Shown here piece by piece: positions 11,951-23,027 of a DNA stretch of 64,000 nucleotides. The notes beneath the pieces are model-generated. The model saw nothing but the letters and a program-made list of their open reading frames with translations. It was not told where the DNA came from and made no database searches. A program made the position numbers and the translations under genes. The stretch's first letter is position 1; each line of letters opens with the position of its first letter. This DNA comes from Datisca glomerata (lineage: Eukaryota > Streptophyta > Magnoliopsida > Cucurbitales > Datiscaceae): assembly GCA_003255025.1 (NCBI GenBank), contig QANY01008211.1, forward strand, positions 793,743-857,742, given 5' to 3'.

Positions 11951-12342
11951 TGTCGGCACAGTCTCATCACCAGCGCAGCCTCGTTTCCTCCACCCCACAA
12001 TTTCGTGCTCACCACGTCGTCGCCAACATCACCACGTAGCTGTCTCCATCACGAAGGTGAGCCTATCTCAGAGAGAACGAGAAAAATCCCCCCATTCTCT
12101 TCCTCTTCTTGAAGCCAAAGGAGGAAAATGAGTGAGGGAGATGTTGTGCTTTTCTACAACTCAAAACACTAGATTGGAATCCTTGTTCGCTACTCTTTAA
12201 GGTATATCAACAGTTGCCCTTTTACTCTCACTCTAATCTCTCACTCTAATCTCTCACTCTAAATATCAAATTTGCTTTCCAGAGTTGATTATGATGCTCC
12301 TTGAACTCACAGTTGCTCATTGCTTTCTTTCTTAATTCGTAG

Positions 12343-12500
12343 GCAAGTCCTCGTATTCGCTTCAACAAGGACGGCACTCTAGCTGTTTCTGCCAATGAGA
12401 ATGGAATTAAAGTTTTGGCAAATGTGGATGGCATTCGGTTGTTGCGCACGTTTGAAAATTCTTTTGATGCTTCAAGCACGTCAGAAGCTTTGTTGACGAA
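12343..12500 (+). pseudogene. Captured exon of a TOPLESS-related (TPR) co-repressor
   Basis: After a plausible AG acceptor at 12341-12342 the frame reads SPRIRFNKDGT, then LAVSANENGIKVLAN, DGIRLLRTFENSF. This is the WD40-domain region found in TOPLESS/TPR proteins (SPR-RFNKDG-LLAV--NEN--K-LAN-DG-RLL). One Leu of the usual TLLAV is missing without shifting frame. TOPLESS proteins are nuclear co-repressors recruited by EAR-motif transcription factors, but only this exon and one more (15011-15106) are present here, so no such function is encoded. The right edge of the exon is approximate. Confidence 0.85.
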
Positions 12501-12665
12501 GGCTGCTTACCCGAACTTTGAAAATATTTTTAACTCTACTGTTAATTATCTTTCTTAATGCTTTTGAGAGGATAGCTAAAACTGGAGTCGGTTGAGTACG
12601 TCTCTGTCTTGCTCACTCGAATAACATTTGTGGAATTCTGTGGGCAGAACAGTTTGCAGATAAAA

Positions 12666-14985
12666 ATGGACGGGGAAGAGGTGACGGAGCAGGAGACTCA
12701 GTTGTATGATCGTCAGATTAGGGTTTGGGGCGCCGATGCCCAGAGAAGGTGTGCGCTATTCCTTATTAATATTCCGCTTCTGTGGTTTAATTTATGTACA
12801 TCCCGCTGCTTTTCCTCGCTTGAAGCTTCAAAAAATTTCCCCTTGATTCTTTAAATTGCAAGCTTGATTGTTGGTTTTGTCTCGAGGCTGAGCAAAGCTC
12901 ATGTACTAGTATATGGAATGAAAGGAAAGGTTGCTGAGGTACCACCAATTGCAAAAGCTAATTTATTAAGTTTATATGGATTGAAAACTTTCTAATCAAA
13001 AGCGTTTTTTTTAATATTGCCAGTTTTGCAAAAACATTGTTCTAGCTGGGTATGTAGTTTGACATTGGTGGATGATAGGGGCGTGACCGAAGAATCACTT
13101 TCTGCAAATTTTTTAATACTTCCTGAGGAGGACCTGTATCAAAGGAAAACAATTGCTGAGCTTTGCTGCGATTCTTTGAAAGATTTCAATCCCAGGGTTC
13201 TTGTTTCAGTTGAAAAAGATACTACCATTTTGTGTAATGATAGAGTTGAATACTTTTGTTTATTGTAACTTGTATGCTTTATTTATGAACTATGAATGGG
13301 ATGGGGCGACGTTTATCATCTTTGAGCTCTGAGGCATATATAGATAGTTTAAAATTGAATTATTAACCAAGGAAAGATTTAGCAATCCAATATTTGATCT
13401 TATAGGTGACCTATCAAGCTTTGGTGGAGAGTTCTACGAAATGTTCGTTCGACTATCTTGATTTCCCCTTTTGATAGCAACATGTTTTTTTTGACACGTT
13501 TAGCCTTTTTCCACTTGTGGTCTAATTGTAGGAATTGGTGAATGAGAAATGCTGGAAGTTGTCAAAGTGAATAGCATTTTGTAATGTTGATTGTAGAGAT
13601 TCCTGTGGTGAAATATTTGTCGATTTGCAGCAGTATAAGTACACAATGGTGATCTATTCTTATTTTTAGTTTCTTTCAAACATTTTTCTACTCTCAATGT
13701 TTTTTGTATGTTTGCCACCATTTCTTTGACTGTATGTATGATTGTATTATATTGTTTCCATACACCAGATTCTCTTCATGGTTGCCTATGCCTATAGGAT
13801 TTTGACTATCTGATGGCACCCATGCTTATGACCATGTATTCCCATAAGAATGCCCGATTTGCAGAAAAACAAAATGATGTCAAACACACCACTTTCAAGT
13901 ACCATACTAACCTCTATAATGTTCATGATAAACTCAATATACTGCTTGGATAGTAGTTCCGAAAAATGCTACTGCTTTAGAATCTCACTATTCCCTTGTC
14001 AATTTTCTTCTCTACGATTGCCAAGTTCTGTTTCAAATTATTAAATGTTATTAGCTATCGTTATCTCATCCCTGGGTTTTAGCTTTTTCTCTGCTTTCTT
14101 TCTGAAGTTGCTTCTCCCATCTGTGATAATAGATTTTCTTTTGTGCAACTTCTGCTATTCTGCTATTTTGCATGACAAAAGTGAGTTGTTTTCATGTACA
14201 TAAAACATTTCAATGTTGGACTATTGAATTCTTTCTTTACAGAAAAAACTTGAGGAACCCGTAGAATGCCAGCTACAGTATTCAAGCTTTGAGGTATAAA
14301 TTATTGTTACTTTGTTTATAGAAATTAATTTATCATCATTATTTAGGTGATTTTGAATCTGGTCTCTCTCTCTCTGACTCTATCTCATATTTTTAATTAG
14401 TTCATTGCACTCGTCTTTTTTGCTTCAATATCCTCCTATTTCTCCCACATCTAAAGAAGAGAAAATCCAAAGTATTGTTAACCTCACTCTACTACCAAGT
14501 TGTGCTATCAAATTTTGAGCTATCAAGGTATTTACGGGAGTAATGACTCTCTTATACACCTGCATATCAGTCACTTTGAAGATTAGGAATCAGAAACTGT
14601 GCTTTTGCGGATATATATAGCATAAGCCTTCATTGCAGGAAGCAACTTCAGTGCCTTGGAAAGCACATCCCAGGGAAGTTTCAACGTTGTTCTATGCCTT
14701 GCGAGGTATGTTACACCATGATAGCTGTTTTAAGAGAATTTAGTGAATAAAAATGTATTTGCTCTCCTTAAATGAAGGAAATCAACTTCAGTAGACGGAG
14801 GAAAATTTTAGTGCTTTATTACGGAGATATACATAACTTTTTTCATGGGCTCGTGTCTAATCCAGACTCTCATAGGCGTTATTTTCATATATATCTTAGA
14901 ACACAATACCAGGCTTTTACAATATTGTTATAGAAAGGTTTGAATATGTTGCTGGGCGTAATCCAGGAGATATTTCATTTTTTAA
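12666..14985 (+). pseudogene. SAE1: SUMO-activating enzyme subunit 1 (SAE1) pseudogene, exons 1-8
   Basis: Exons with GT/AG borders can be followed: 12666-12748 (MDGEEVTEQETQLYDRQIRV), 12887-12938 (LSKAHVLVYGMKGKVAE), 13024-13218, about 13406-13455 (GDLSSFGGEFYE), 13532-13648 (VDCRDSCGEIFVDLQQYKYT), 14243-14293 (EEPVECQLQYSSFE), 14639-14705 (SVPWKAHPREVSTLFYALR) and about 14925-14985 (IERFEYVAGRNPGD). Together they match plant SAE1, the ThiF/E1-like half of the SAE1-SAE2 enzyme that activates SUMO. The C-terminal third is missing. Breaks: a 1-base loss near 13051 in exon 3; a TGA at 13568-13570 where an Arg codon is expected; an exon-3 donor reading AT instead of GT at 13219; a weak exon-8 acceptor. 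The functional gene must be elsewhere; this copy is transposon cargo. Confidence 0.9.
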
Positions 14986-15010
14986 TATAATTTTCTTGAT
15001 GGGAATATAG

Positions 15011-15106
15011 GTTAAAAGCAAGCTAAAAGGTCATTCTAAAATAATAACTGGGCTGGCCTTCTCCCACGTACTGAATGTAGTAGTTTCATCTGGAGCTGAG
15101 GCTTAG
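15011..15106 (+). pseudogene. Second captured exon of a TOPLESS-related protein
   Basis: Following AG at 15009-15010 the frame reads VKSKLKGHSKIITGLAFSHV and then LNVVVSSGAEA, with a GT donor after 15106. In TOPLESS/TPR proteins this WD40 segment (VKSKLKGHSKRITGLAFS) lies C-terminal to the exon at 12343-12500. The order therefore matches the parent gene, with SAE1 exons in between. The codon after AEA is TAG at 15104-15106 where the family has CAG (Gln), a stop by a single C-to-T change. Confidence 0.88.
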
Positions 15107-16505
15107 GTATTACTTTTGCATGGTTGATTTTATATAATAGATTGCTAAATCTACCAATGTGGCTGAATTTCAAAGAAGTATTTGACCTGCTTTTTATGTA
15201 TGAATCATCAATTATTGGGCATATCTCATCGTTGAAGGCGTTAATTTCTTGTGCAGTTATTTTGGAGATAACTTGAGTAGCTTTTGTTTTTCTATATTTT
15301 ATTTTAAATTCACTTTGGAAAAGAGGTGAATTCTGTTCGAGCTTGTTTGATAATTGGTGTTACGACATGGTTCTAATACAAGTAGTATTAGAAGAAAGAA
15401 ATTGTTGAGTTGTAAATCGTCTCTGGATTCTGATGCTAGACCACTCTGTAGTTTCACATGGATTTAGATTCAGTTGCAATCTAATGCTTTGGGGTCATTA
15501 CTTTGACTTTTTTTTAATCTTATTGAAGGGTTTTAGACTGTTTATATGAACATCATTTAGTTCGATATTTGTAGCTGATTTTGTGAGTTATTTGTTAGCC
15601 ATAACACTGAGTATGAATATAGTTGCATAAGCTCTCCTAACGCCTATGCGCAATCAGCTTCTTATCATGTAATATACACCATTTATGATATTGGCAAATT
15701 GAAGGGTCACGATTGATTAATAAGAAAGGTTTTAAAGGTTCCTTTACAGAGGCAGGATGTTGTGCTAAGGTATGATGTGTGCTCTAACTTCTTAAAAATT
15801 CACCGAAATAGTCTTCCTTCTCGGTGTTAACATTGAAGTTTTCTTTTTCGAAAAAAAAATGTTTTGCTTACTACTCTTGTCCGGACATTCGCAGTTTTAT
15901 CTAGAGTACACAGTTTGGTTGTCTGCATTTTGAAGACACTTCGAGGAAAGGATGATGGTGGTTTCTATGTCTTGGAATTTGCCTTGTTATATTATTGACC
16001 TCTGCTTAGTCTAGGTCATGGTCATTTGGTTATCATTTTGTGCAGTTTATTATTGTTGGGATCGCTAGATGTTTTAACAGTTTTCCAGGTTACAAATCTG
16101 ACCCTTTAACCCTTAACAGCTGTGATTAATGAATCGACCCTTCTAGGAGAGAGGTTGATTGATGTTTGAAATAGATCTGCGATGGCGCATGCATAAGATA
16201 TCTGATGGGCTGCGACTAGATTTCTCTTCGGGGGCTGAATATGGTGCGCTTCTTTGATAGTGTGGTGTGTTTCTTTTGTCAAATTAATTGTAAAGAGAAA
16301 ATAAGTGATGAAATTTCTTTGTAATGAATTTTATCTGTTTTGTTGGAATATTGCATATAAATCTTGAGAGTTTAATGTTTGGTATCTGTTTTTATTAATT
16401 TTATATTTTCAGAGCAAATGTAATTAGATTGAGGTGAATTTTTAGGGTGGAGTAAAAAAAATTAATAGCAGTACTTGTGATGATACAAATAAAAATTGAA
16501 GTAAA
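15107..16505. other. Cargo interior, no exon recognised
   Basis: Intron- or UTR-like AT-rich sequence between the last TOPLESS exon and the right subterminal repeats. T-rich tracts and a stretch resembling a gene 3' region (about 16080-16430) are present. I found no further SAE1 or TOPLESS exon by eye and no transposase motif. Confidence 0.5.
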
Positions 16506-17030
16506 AAAAGATAATCATACACGACGGTAAATAAATGTAACGTCGTAATAAGGGCAACAAATTACAACGGCAAAAATCATCTTGTATGATGATAGTTATC
16601 AAATTGTAATAATCACAAAAAAAACATGTCGGTCATGTTATACACGGCGTGAAAAAGTAAATGTCGTAATAGAGAAGATTATTAATGGCGTTAATTCTTG
16701 TACGAAGATGATAAGTAAAACTGTCATAAAAATCTCCATAATACACGACGTCATATATAACCGTCATCGTCAGTCATTTTACAATTTACGATGACATACA
16801 AAAATAACACGACGTTTGTCTCCGTAAGCATTGTGGTAGGATTAACATTTAACGACATTCATTGAAAATACCCTTGTTGTAAAGATGTTATTTTACGACG
16901 TTTTTTGACTACCGTCGTGAAATGTGAAAAACATTACACGACACTTCCATACACAACGGTGAATCCCCATCGTCTATAGCAATAGATGACGGGTAATTAC
17001 CGTCGTAAAAAGCCTTTTTTTGTAGTAGTG
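16506..17030. repeat. CACTA right subterminal repeats and terminus
   Basis: Dense CGTCG/ACGACG words (for example ACACGACGGTAA, TTTTACGACG, CCGTCGTGAAA, ACCGTCGTAAAAAG) lead to the terminal GTAGTAGTG at 17022-17030. Several words occur as inverted pairs. Confidence 0.8.
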
Positions 17031-17130
17031 TTAGCGCTTAACATTACAATGACTGTTGTATATCCAGGGTATGCCCCTAGTATAAGTGTAAATCTTTTGA
17101 TTGAAAATATTTACCTTTTGACAAAAAAAA
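17031..17130 (+). mobile_element. Non-LTR element 2, right part with poly-A end
   Basis: It resembles 10440-10540 of element 1: GTTGTATA, then 'TATAAGTGTAAATCTTTTGATTGAA' and TTTACCTTTTGACAAAAAAAA. It is the continuation of 10897-11482 past the CACTA insertion. Confidence 0.75.
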
Positions 17131-17338
17131 TCACATTATTGATAAATATTAATATGGTAATGAAAATTATTCGGATTAGAATATAAAAAACTATTTTACA
17201 CAGAATTAAAAAATTAAACAATTCTTATTGTCAGAAGACTTTTATACATTAGTAGTTTTGCTATAAATGTCTTAAAACTCAACAACTGAATTATTAATGT
17301 ACTGAAAATTCATATTATTACTGAAAATTCACATTATT
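17125..17338. repeat. ~179-bp satellite, last monomer
   Basis: Contains TATACATTAGTAG at 17244 and the usual monomer text. It ends in a direct duplication, ACTGAAAATTCATATTATT (17301-17319) then ACTGAAAATTCACATTATT (17320-17338), where the next non-LTR fragment begins. Confidence 0.85.
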
Positions 17339-17860
17339 ATTACTCTCTATCTTCCCTAGAGCTTCTCTATCTAGTTCCTAGGGTTTCCTTGATTTTGCAG
17401 TGCTTCATGATGCTTCTTTGCTTGGGATTTGAACCTGAGTTTGGAGCTAGGATTGCATTCTAGTGGAGTGTGTTGGTGAAGATGAAAGAGAAGAAGGAAA
17501 GGAGCTTGCTTGGATCGAATGAAAAAGTCATGAGGGATTCATCTAAGACCATATCATCTGAAAGTCTTGATGGATTTGAGGTGGTTGGTCCTAGGAAGGC
17601 ACGAGGGAGACCTCAAAAAAGAAAAAGTAGGCATTGTTTTGGACAGTTTATAAGCCCTAATGACAATTCATTAGGGTTTTTGATGGTGACCAATGCTGTG
17701 GAGGATAGTGCATACTTCTTTGATTAATGAGACAGATTTGAATACTCCAACCTTACATGTTGGATTGAATGTTGTGCTTGGAGAGGAAACAGAAGATATT
17801 AATGGCGTGCATGGTACCAACGTTGGCGACGTTGAAAAAATCATTGATTTAGTAATTATT
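17339..17860 (+). mobile_element. Non-LTR element 3, 5' fragment
   Basis: The start (ACTCTCTATCTTCCCTAGAGC, then CTAGTTCCTAGGGTTTCC) resembles the 5' ends of elements 1 and 2. A short frame begins at 17479 (MKEKKERSLLGS) and carries a basic, AT-hook-like GRPQKRKS stretch before stopping at 17727, as seen at the start of some plant LINE ORF1 products. Similar-looking coding text continues in another frame to about 17850. The fragment is cut by copia integrase sequence near 17860. The assignment rests mainly on the end similarity; the ORF1 identity is a guess. Confidence 0.5.
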
Positions 17861-17998
17861 GGTGCCTCTCTTCGGTCCCAGTACATGTGCCAAGCATCCC
17901 CATACCCTACGGTAGCTTACGAACGAGTTTCATCAACTCCATCTTTCATATGCCGTGCTAGGCAGCGTCTTTGACAGAACTTGGTTCAAAATGTATAC
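17860..17998 (-). pseudogene. Copia integrase C-terminal scrap (element B)
   Basis: The minus strand reads ILNQVLSKT, AYERW and then VWGCLAHVLGPKRG after broken codons. This is the end of the copia integrase core, matching 35505-35640 of element C. It abuts the solo LTR exactly at 17998/17999. It is probably part of minus-strand element B, whose gag piece abuts the other side of that LTR. Confidence 0.8.
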
Positions 17999-20008
17999 TG
18001 TTGTTTTTGGGCATAGTGCCCTCAAAACATGTGTTTAGACATTTTTAATATGAAATTATATTTTTCTTATAATTATTTTTTTGAATTGTTGTTGAATAAT
18101 TTATATAAATATCTGAAAATTATATATTCATTAATAAAACTATGAACTTGTAAAAATACGAGAGTATTGAGATCATAGATAATGCAAAAAAAATAGTTTG
18201 CAACATATTAAAGTATGAAAACTTTAATAAATGGTTGCTAGAAAGGTTCGCTAAATATTTTGATTGCATGTGATCTAGATCCAGATTACTGATCTGGATA
18301 GACATCTTAATGAATGTACTTTATATAATTAGATTATGTAGGACATGACCGATGTGGATTAATATATTTATTAACTTATTGTTTATCATAAAAATTTAAT
18401 ACACATCAATATGATGATTATATGTAGATTAGTCTAAATTCTAAGTAGTCGTGAACTCCTATACATCTCTACTGGTTCTTTTGATTCACTCGTTAAGATT
18501 TGTTTGTAAAACAGACTAGTGACTTTTGTTTTGGAGATTCAATAATATGGATGGTTGGGAACATGATCTTACAAGATTTGAAATCCAAGCTTTCCTAACG
18601 GATCGTATATTTGTTCCCTTTAGTATTGATTCTGGAACTGAATGATTATTGAGCTCAAATTTATAATACAATTATAAATTGACCATTCACTAGTGAATTA
18701 ATGATACTTACAGATCAATAGGTAATTAGAAGGATAAAATGGTAATTTTGACCAACTCTAATTTACGAACCAATAATTGGATGACATAACTACGTGAAGT
18801 GATTATATCAATGGACTACACGAGATTACTCTGTAAATATATATTATAATTACTAAGAGTGTAATTCCATATTTATAGTGGAATAATAAATGAATAAATA
18901 AACAAGATCATTTAATTAAAGAGTTTAATTAATAATATGATTTATTGGAGCTTAGAATTATGGGTCTATGGTACTCAAGTCACCTTTGTACTACACAGTC
19001 TAGAATGTGAATATTTCAGTACATGAGAAAAAGACTAGCTTGCATAAGGAATTAAATTTTTAGGGAAAAAAATAAAATTATAAGATAATTATGTGATATT
19101 AATTAATTAATAATTAATAATAATATTATTTAATGTAATTTTCAGAAATTACAAATAAATAATAATATCGATTAATTTAATGTTGATCGATTAATGAGAC
19201 AAAATATTTGATCTATGAAATGAAATAATATTAAATCATTATGAGATAATGATTTGATTTTGTTTATCTAATCTATTAGTTAATAAATAAGATAATTGAT
19301 TGGGAGATCAGATAAGTTAATTTTGAATTAATTAATATCTAGATATTTATCTGATTAATATAAATAATAAATTATAGGATAATTGCCATGTGACATATTA
19401 GACTGCCACATGTGAGTCTCTGATTTTATAAACAGAGATTGACATGAGTTATTGTAGTGGCACATGGCACTACAGTAACATGTTTCACATTGTAGTGACA
19501 CTGCAGTTTTGCACCGCTTGTAGTGAGTTCTACTGCAATGACACATTATATAAATAATTTATTATTTACATCCAAAAATTGAAGGAGCCTTTATCCAGGA
19601 AGATACATATTAATAATGTTCTATTGGCCTCCGAGAGCAATCACAAGCATTCCTAAGCTAAGTGAATAATCTGATAGATTAATTGTTAATCGAAGTTCTA
19701 TGAGTTCTATTATTCTCTCTCAGAGTTCTGTCTCAAATAGTCTTTCTCCAAAATCTCTAGATCTTATATAGTACATCTAGGGACAAAAAGTGTCATTATA
19801 TTCTACATGCCCACACATGTTCTAGTGTGTTTGAGGATTGACTCGGAAGATCTTGGTGTGGATCTTGCTGTCCGTTGTCCGTGGAATCTCCCGTTCGTTG
19901 TTGGTAAGGACGCTTGATAGATTACAAGAGATATTATTCATATCTTTGTATGTATTCATCCTGCAGTTCATGAAGTTTCGCACAACATCATATCAGCGTC
20001 GGTCTCCA
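17999..20008 (+). repeat. Solo LTR of the copia A family, plus strand
   Basis: It starts TGTTGTTTTTGGGCATAGTGCCCTC and ends GGTCTCCA, and follows the A LTR in the same order throughout (TATGAAATT, TTCTTATAATT, the TAATGAATGTA part, the ATGGCACTACAG part). It includes the ~690-bp segment missing from A's 3' LTR. No primer site, polypurine tract or coding region is attached. Flanks TATAC and TGTTC do not match, so there is no target duplication. Both edges abut coding scraps of element B. Confidence 0.88.
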
Positions 20009-20273
20009 TGTTCTGATGCTATTGTTGCAACATAATGCTAAAAGATGCCAAGATGTAACACCTGGCGTTCTCATCAAAACGTAGCCAAGAAGCGTAGACA
20101 ACCTATTCCTCTTGAGTCGATTCAACAGTAGGCTCAAAGGGACAAGGGGTGCTGAGCATAAACTTGTGCTTTTCTATCAGTAGCACGATATCAAGATTTC
20201 ATTTCTAATCCACGTAATTTTGACCAATGAGTTTGTTTGCATTCAAGATTGTTGAGAATGGGGATAATGATAT
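20009..20273 (-). pseudogene. Copia gag N-terminal fragment (element B)
   Basis: On the minus strand this matches 33611-33880 of element C: LSTILNANKL, then NYVDW, a stop, and later CYILAS. The position of the start codon (20271-20273) reads ATA instead of ATG. The fragment stops at the solo LTR; about 1.6 kb of gag, protease and integrase that should follow is gone. Confidence 0.82.
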
Positions 20274-23002
20274 GATTACTGAAAAGAATAAATAAAGTGG
20301 TGTAAATAAATACTTAATTATTTTGGAAAGAATGATGCATGATGTAAATACTTAAATATTTTAAAAAAATATGATAAAAAATATATCTTCCATGATGTTA
20401 CGATTAACAACGATAGCTCGTCTTATCTAAGGACAACGCCTAAGCTACCTCCTATCGCATCGAGACTCTTCTAATTTGGTTAACGCTTCTCAAGATGTCA
20501 CTACATCTATCTCAACCAATCATCAATGGTTTTGGTCGCCTTAGCCCTATTGACTAGGTCCTATGAGAGATTCTAGTGTGCTTCGGTCTAGGTGTTTAAC
20601 CAACACATCGGCTTTAAAGGTTGCTATGAACTAGCAGTCCATATAGGAACAATCTTGTCTCACCACTTCCTTTACTTACCCAGTTCTCCTCCCAAATTAG
20701 CAGCATTGAGATCTCTATAAAACCAGCTAATAATGAGCAAATTGGCAATGAAGATGTTCTAATGAAGATAAGTACCAGACAAGATGTGGTTTGAAATCCT
20801 TCAAACACTAGTTCCTAAAAACCTTTCAAATCTTCTAAGTTGCCTGAACATTCTGTCCGAGCAGCAAAAATGGGTGGGAAGAGGAAAGGGAAGGAGGATT
20901 AAGACTAAGGAAGAAGAAGGGTGAAGAACTCAGAGACCATGCCCCTCTTTGCTTTAGGTTTTTCATATTTAAATATGACATAACATCTAAAGTCCAATTT
21001 CTAGAATGCTTCAACTTTCAAGAAACATAACCTAAGCTTTTATTTTCAATGTCCACGATAAAAATTGAAGCAAAAGACAGAATCAGATTACAAATGACCA
21101 AACCTGAAAAGGGCTAGATTCTGAAGAGAGCACCAAAAAGTAGAGGTGGGGTTCACATAGGCGATTCCACGTAGCTTAGTAGCATCCGAAACCAGAGAAG
21201 TTGATGATAATGATGGTGATGATGTTGAACTATTAAGCAGAGGTCTCGTAGAAGCCGAAGAGTGCTATAGGGTTCTCCTTGCACAGTTAGCCACCATTTT
21301 TCTTCTCAATCGTGGGGAAGAAGAGGCTAGGGCACATATGGATGAGAGAGGGAATGAAATGGGAAAGAGAGTGGGAGTGAGAGTTTATTTTGTTTGCCAA
21401 ATACGATGGGGTTATAGCCCCCGTCGTTTTGTCCCGCGATTCTATTTAAAATGACGGGGGTTCCTGGCCCCATCCTTTTGTCCCGTGAGTCTATTAAAAA
21501 CACGACGGGGCGTCCACGCCTCGTCATTTTTGTGTCTCATATTATCTGTAATGACGGGGTCTTAGTGCCCCGTCATGCCTATTTTTAATGCCAGTCGTCG
21601 AAAAATGATATTGTAGTAGTGCTTTAGCTTCTCAAGCAACTCGATAACTAAAAGTGACACGATTTTCAAGTTTCTCCTATCGAAGAGAGGACCGCTAGGG
21701 TGGCTCTAAACAATTTCTCATGCCACGATCAAGTTTGCATTGGGGACCTTAGGAACGTTTCAACGTAAATGACCCTCTCCAATTAGTTTTTGATAAAATG
21801 GATTATTCTTTACTTTTTACAAAAAAACATAACTCTTTATAAATTTCAAAAAACTAGTTTTGAAAATTATAAAGTTTTATAAAATTTAAATCACAATTTA
21901 AAAGTTATAACTTTTATAAAATTCGCATTGTATTTAAATTATAAGCCATAAATTTAAACTACAATAATGCATGTATATGTTACATGGCATTTTGATATTG
22001 GCATATCCCTATTTCTATATGGTATATTATATGATGATACACGACTAATAATAAATCATCCATTCAAAATTAACCTTTCTATGACTCATTTCTAATTATA
22101 ACCCATAAAAGCATATTAAATAAATTATAATTAATTTAAATACTAATTTTCATGGTGTCTTTACGTTTCTCCTTCTCCTTCAGGAAGTCCTACCAATTTG
22201 AACTTTTTACAAAAGTCTAGTCCCATTTTCAAAATTCAACTTTCAATTTTAAATTAATTTTCCAACAATTTTTACTTTGAGAAATCAATCACCAAGTAAA
22301 TTAATCAATTCATTTATTTTTAAAAATAATTTATAAAATAAGTTCCAATTAATTAGTTTTGAACAATTATTGAATTAAATAAAATTAAACTTTTTTTAGG
22401 AACTGGATTGAGTTTGGAATCAAATCCCATATCCCTACAAATTATTTAGGCCAAACAACCATTGCTTAATCCAACACCTCAACAGGCTTGGTGGGTCCAT
22501 GCCAGCCCAATGGCCCAATATGGCATTGTGCACACTAGGGTTTCCAAAACCCTAAGATTTCCAAAACCCTGAAGTTTCCGAAACCCCTAGGATTCCAAAA
22601 TCATATGGTTTCCTAAATCTAATTAGGAAACCCACGGAACAGCGTACGACAGCGAACGGCGTGCAACGGTGGGCGGGGGCGGGTGACGACACATGGCGAG
22701 TGGTGACGAGCGACGGCAAGCGGCAGACGATGGAGTGTCGTGGTTTTCAATCGGTAAGCGAGCGGCGAGGGTTTTACATGAAATTTAACGATACAACTTT
22801 TACAAAGATTGAATTACATAAATTTCTATGCCTTAATTTTGGCGTACATCAATTCTAAACTTGAAATAAAACATCTATAGTCAATCGATCATGATCCATT
22901 CATAAAACACATTCAAACATGCTTTGAATCTACCATACAAAATTTATGCCAATATCACAACATCCATTGATGCATACGACTAATTACTAAATATGCACAA
23001 TT
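20274..23002 (-). other. Leader of copia element B
   Basis: Non-coding sequence between gag and the primer site, resembling the C leader (31965-33610) in reverse complement. Clear matches lie at 20330-20640 and 21626-21780, and the CCG-rich patch at 22620-22760 matches 32200-32380 in character. A foreign DNA element interrupts it at about 20676-21625. No gene seen. Confidence 0.75.
20676..21625. mobile_element. Small DNA transposon with one CACTA-type end
   Basis: Alignment with the C leader shows extra DNA here: leader homology stops near 20675 and resumes at 21626. The right edge is GTAGTAGTG (a CACTA terminus read inward) preceded by direct and inverted GACGGGG/CCCCGTC words at 21400-21600, the subterminal pattern of CACTA elements. 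I could not find a matching CACTACTAC at the left edge, which may be deleted. There is no transposase and no convincing coding region. The GC-richer middle (20860-21330) may be captured gene DNA. Confidence 0.6.
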
Positions 23003-23025
23003 TAGAACCCAAGGCTTTGGTACGA
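23003..23025 (-). promoter_or_regulatory. Primer-binding site of element B (decayed)
   Basis: The minus strand reads TCGTACCAAAGCC two bases after the LTR end, matching about nine of twelve bases of TGGTATCAGAGC. Confidence 0.6.
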
Positions 23026-23027
23026 GT

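Larger units (their letters stand above)
11483..17030. mobile_element. CACTA transposon with captured gene pieces (Pack-CACTA-like)
   Basis: The right end, read on the minus strand, is CACTACTACAAAAAAAGG, the canonical CACTA-superfamily terminus, followed inward by repeated ACGACG words (16510-17030). Similar CGTCG/ACGACG words crowd the left side (11520-11715). The left tip near 11483 is degenerate (a GCT plus A-run, not a clean CACTA), so that boundary is approximate, and I could not confirm a 3-bp target duplication (TTA follows the right end). No transposase is visible. Instead the interior holds spliced-gene pieces of a TOPLESS-type protein and of SAE1. It inserted into non-LTR element 2. 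Confidence 0.75.

Noticed and set aside
12609..12854. 81-residue frame that would extend SAE1 upstream and into intron 1
   Set aside because: Homology starts at the ATG at 12666 and leaves the family at the GT donor at 12749; the remainder is 5' UTR and intron read-through.
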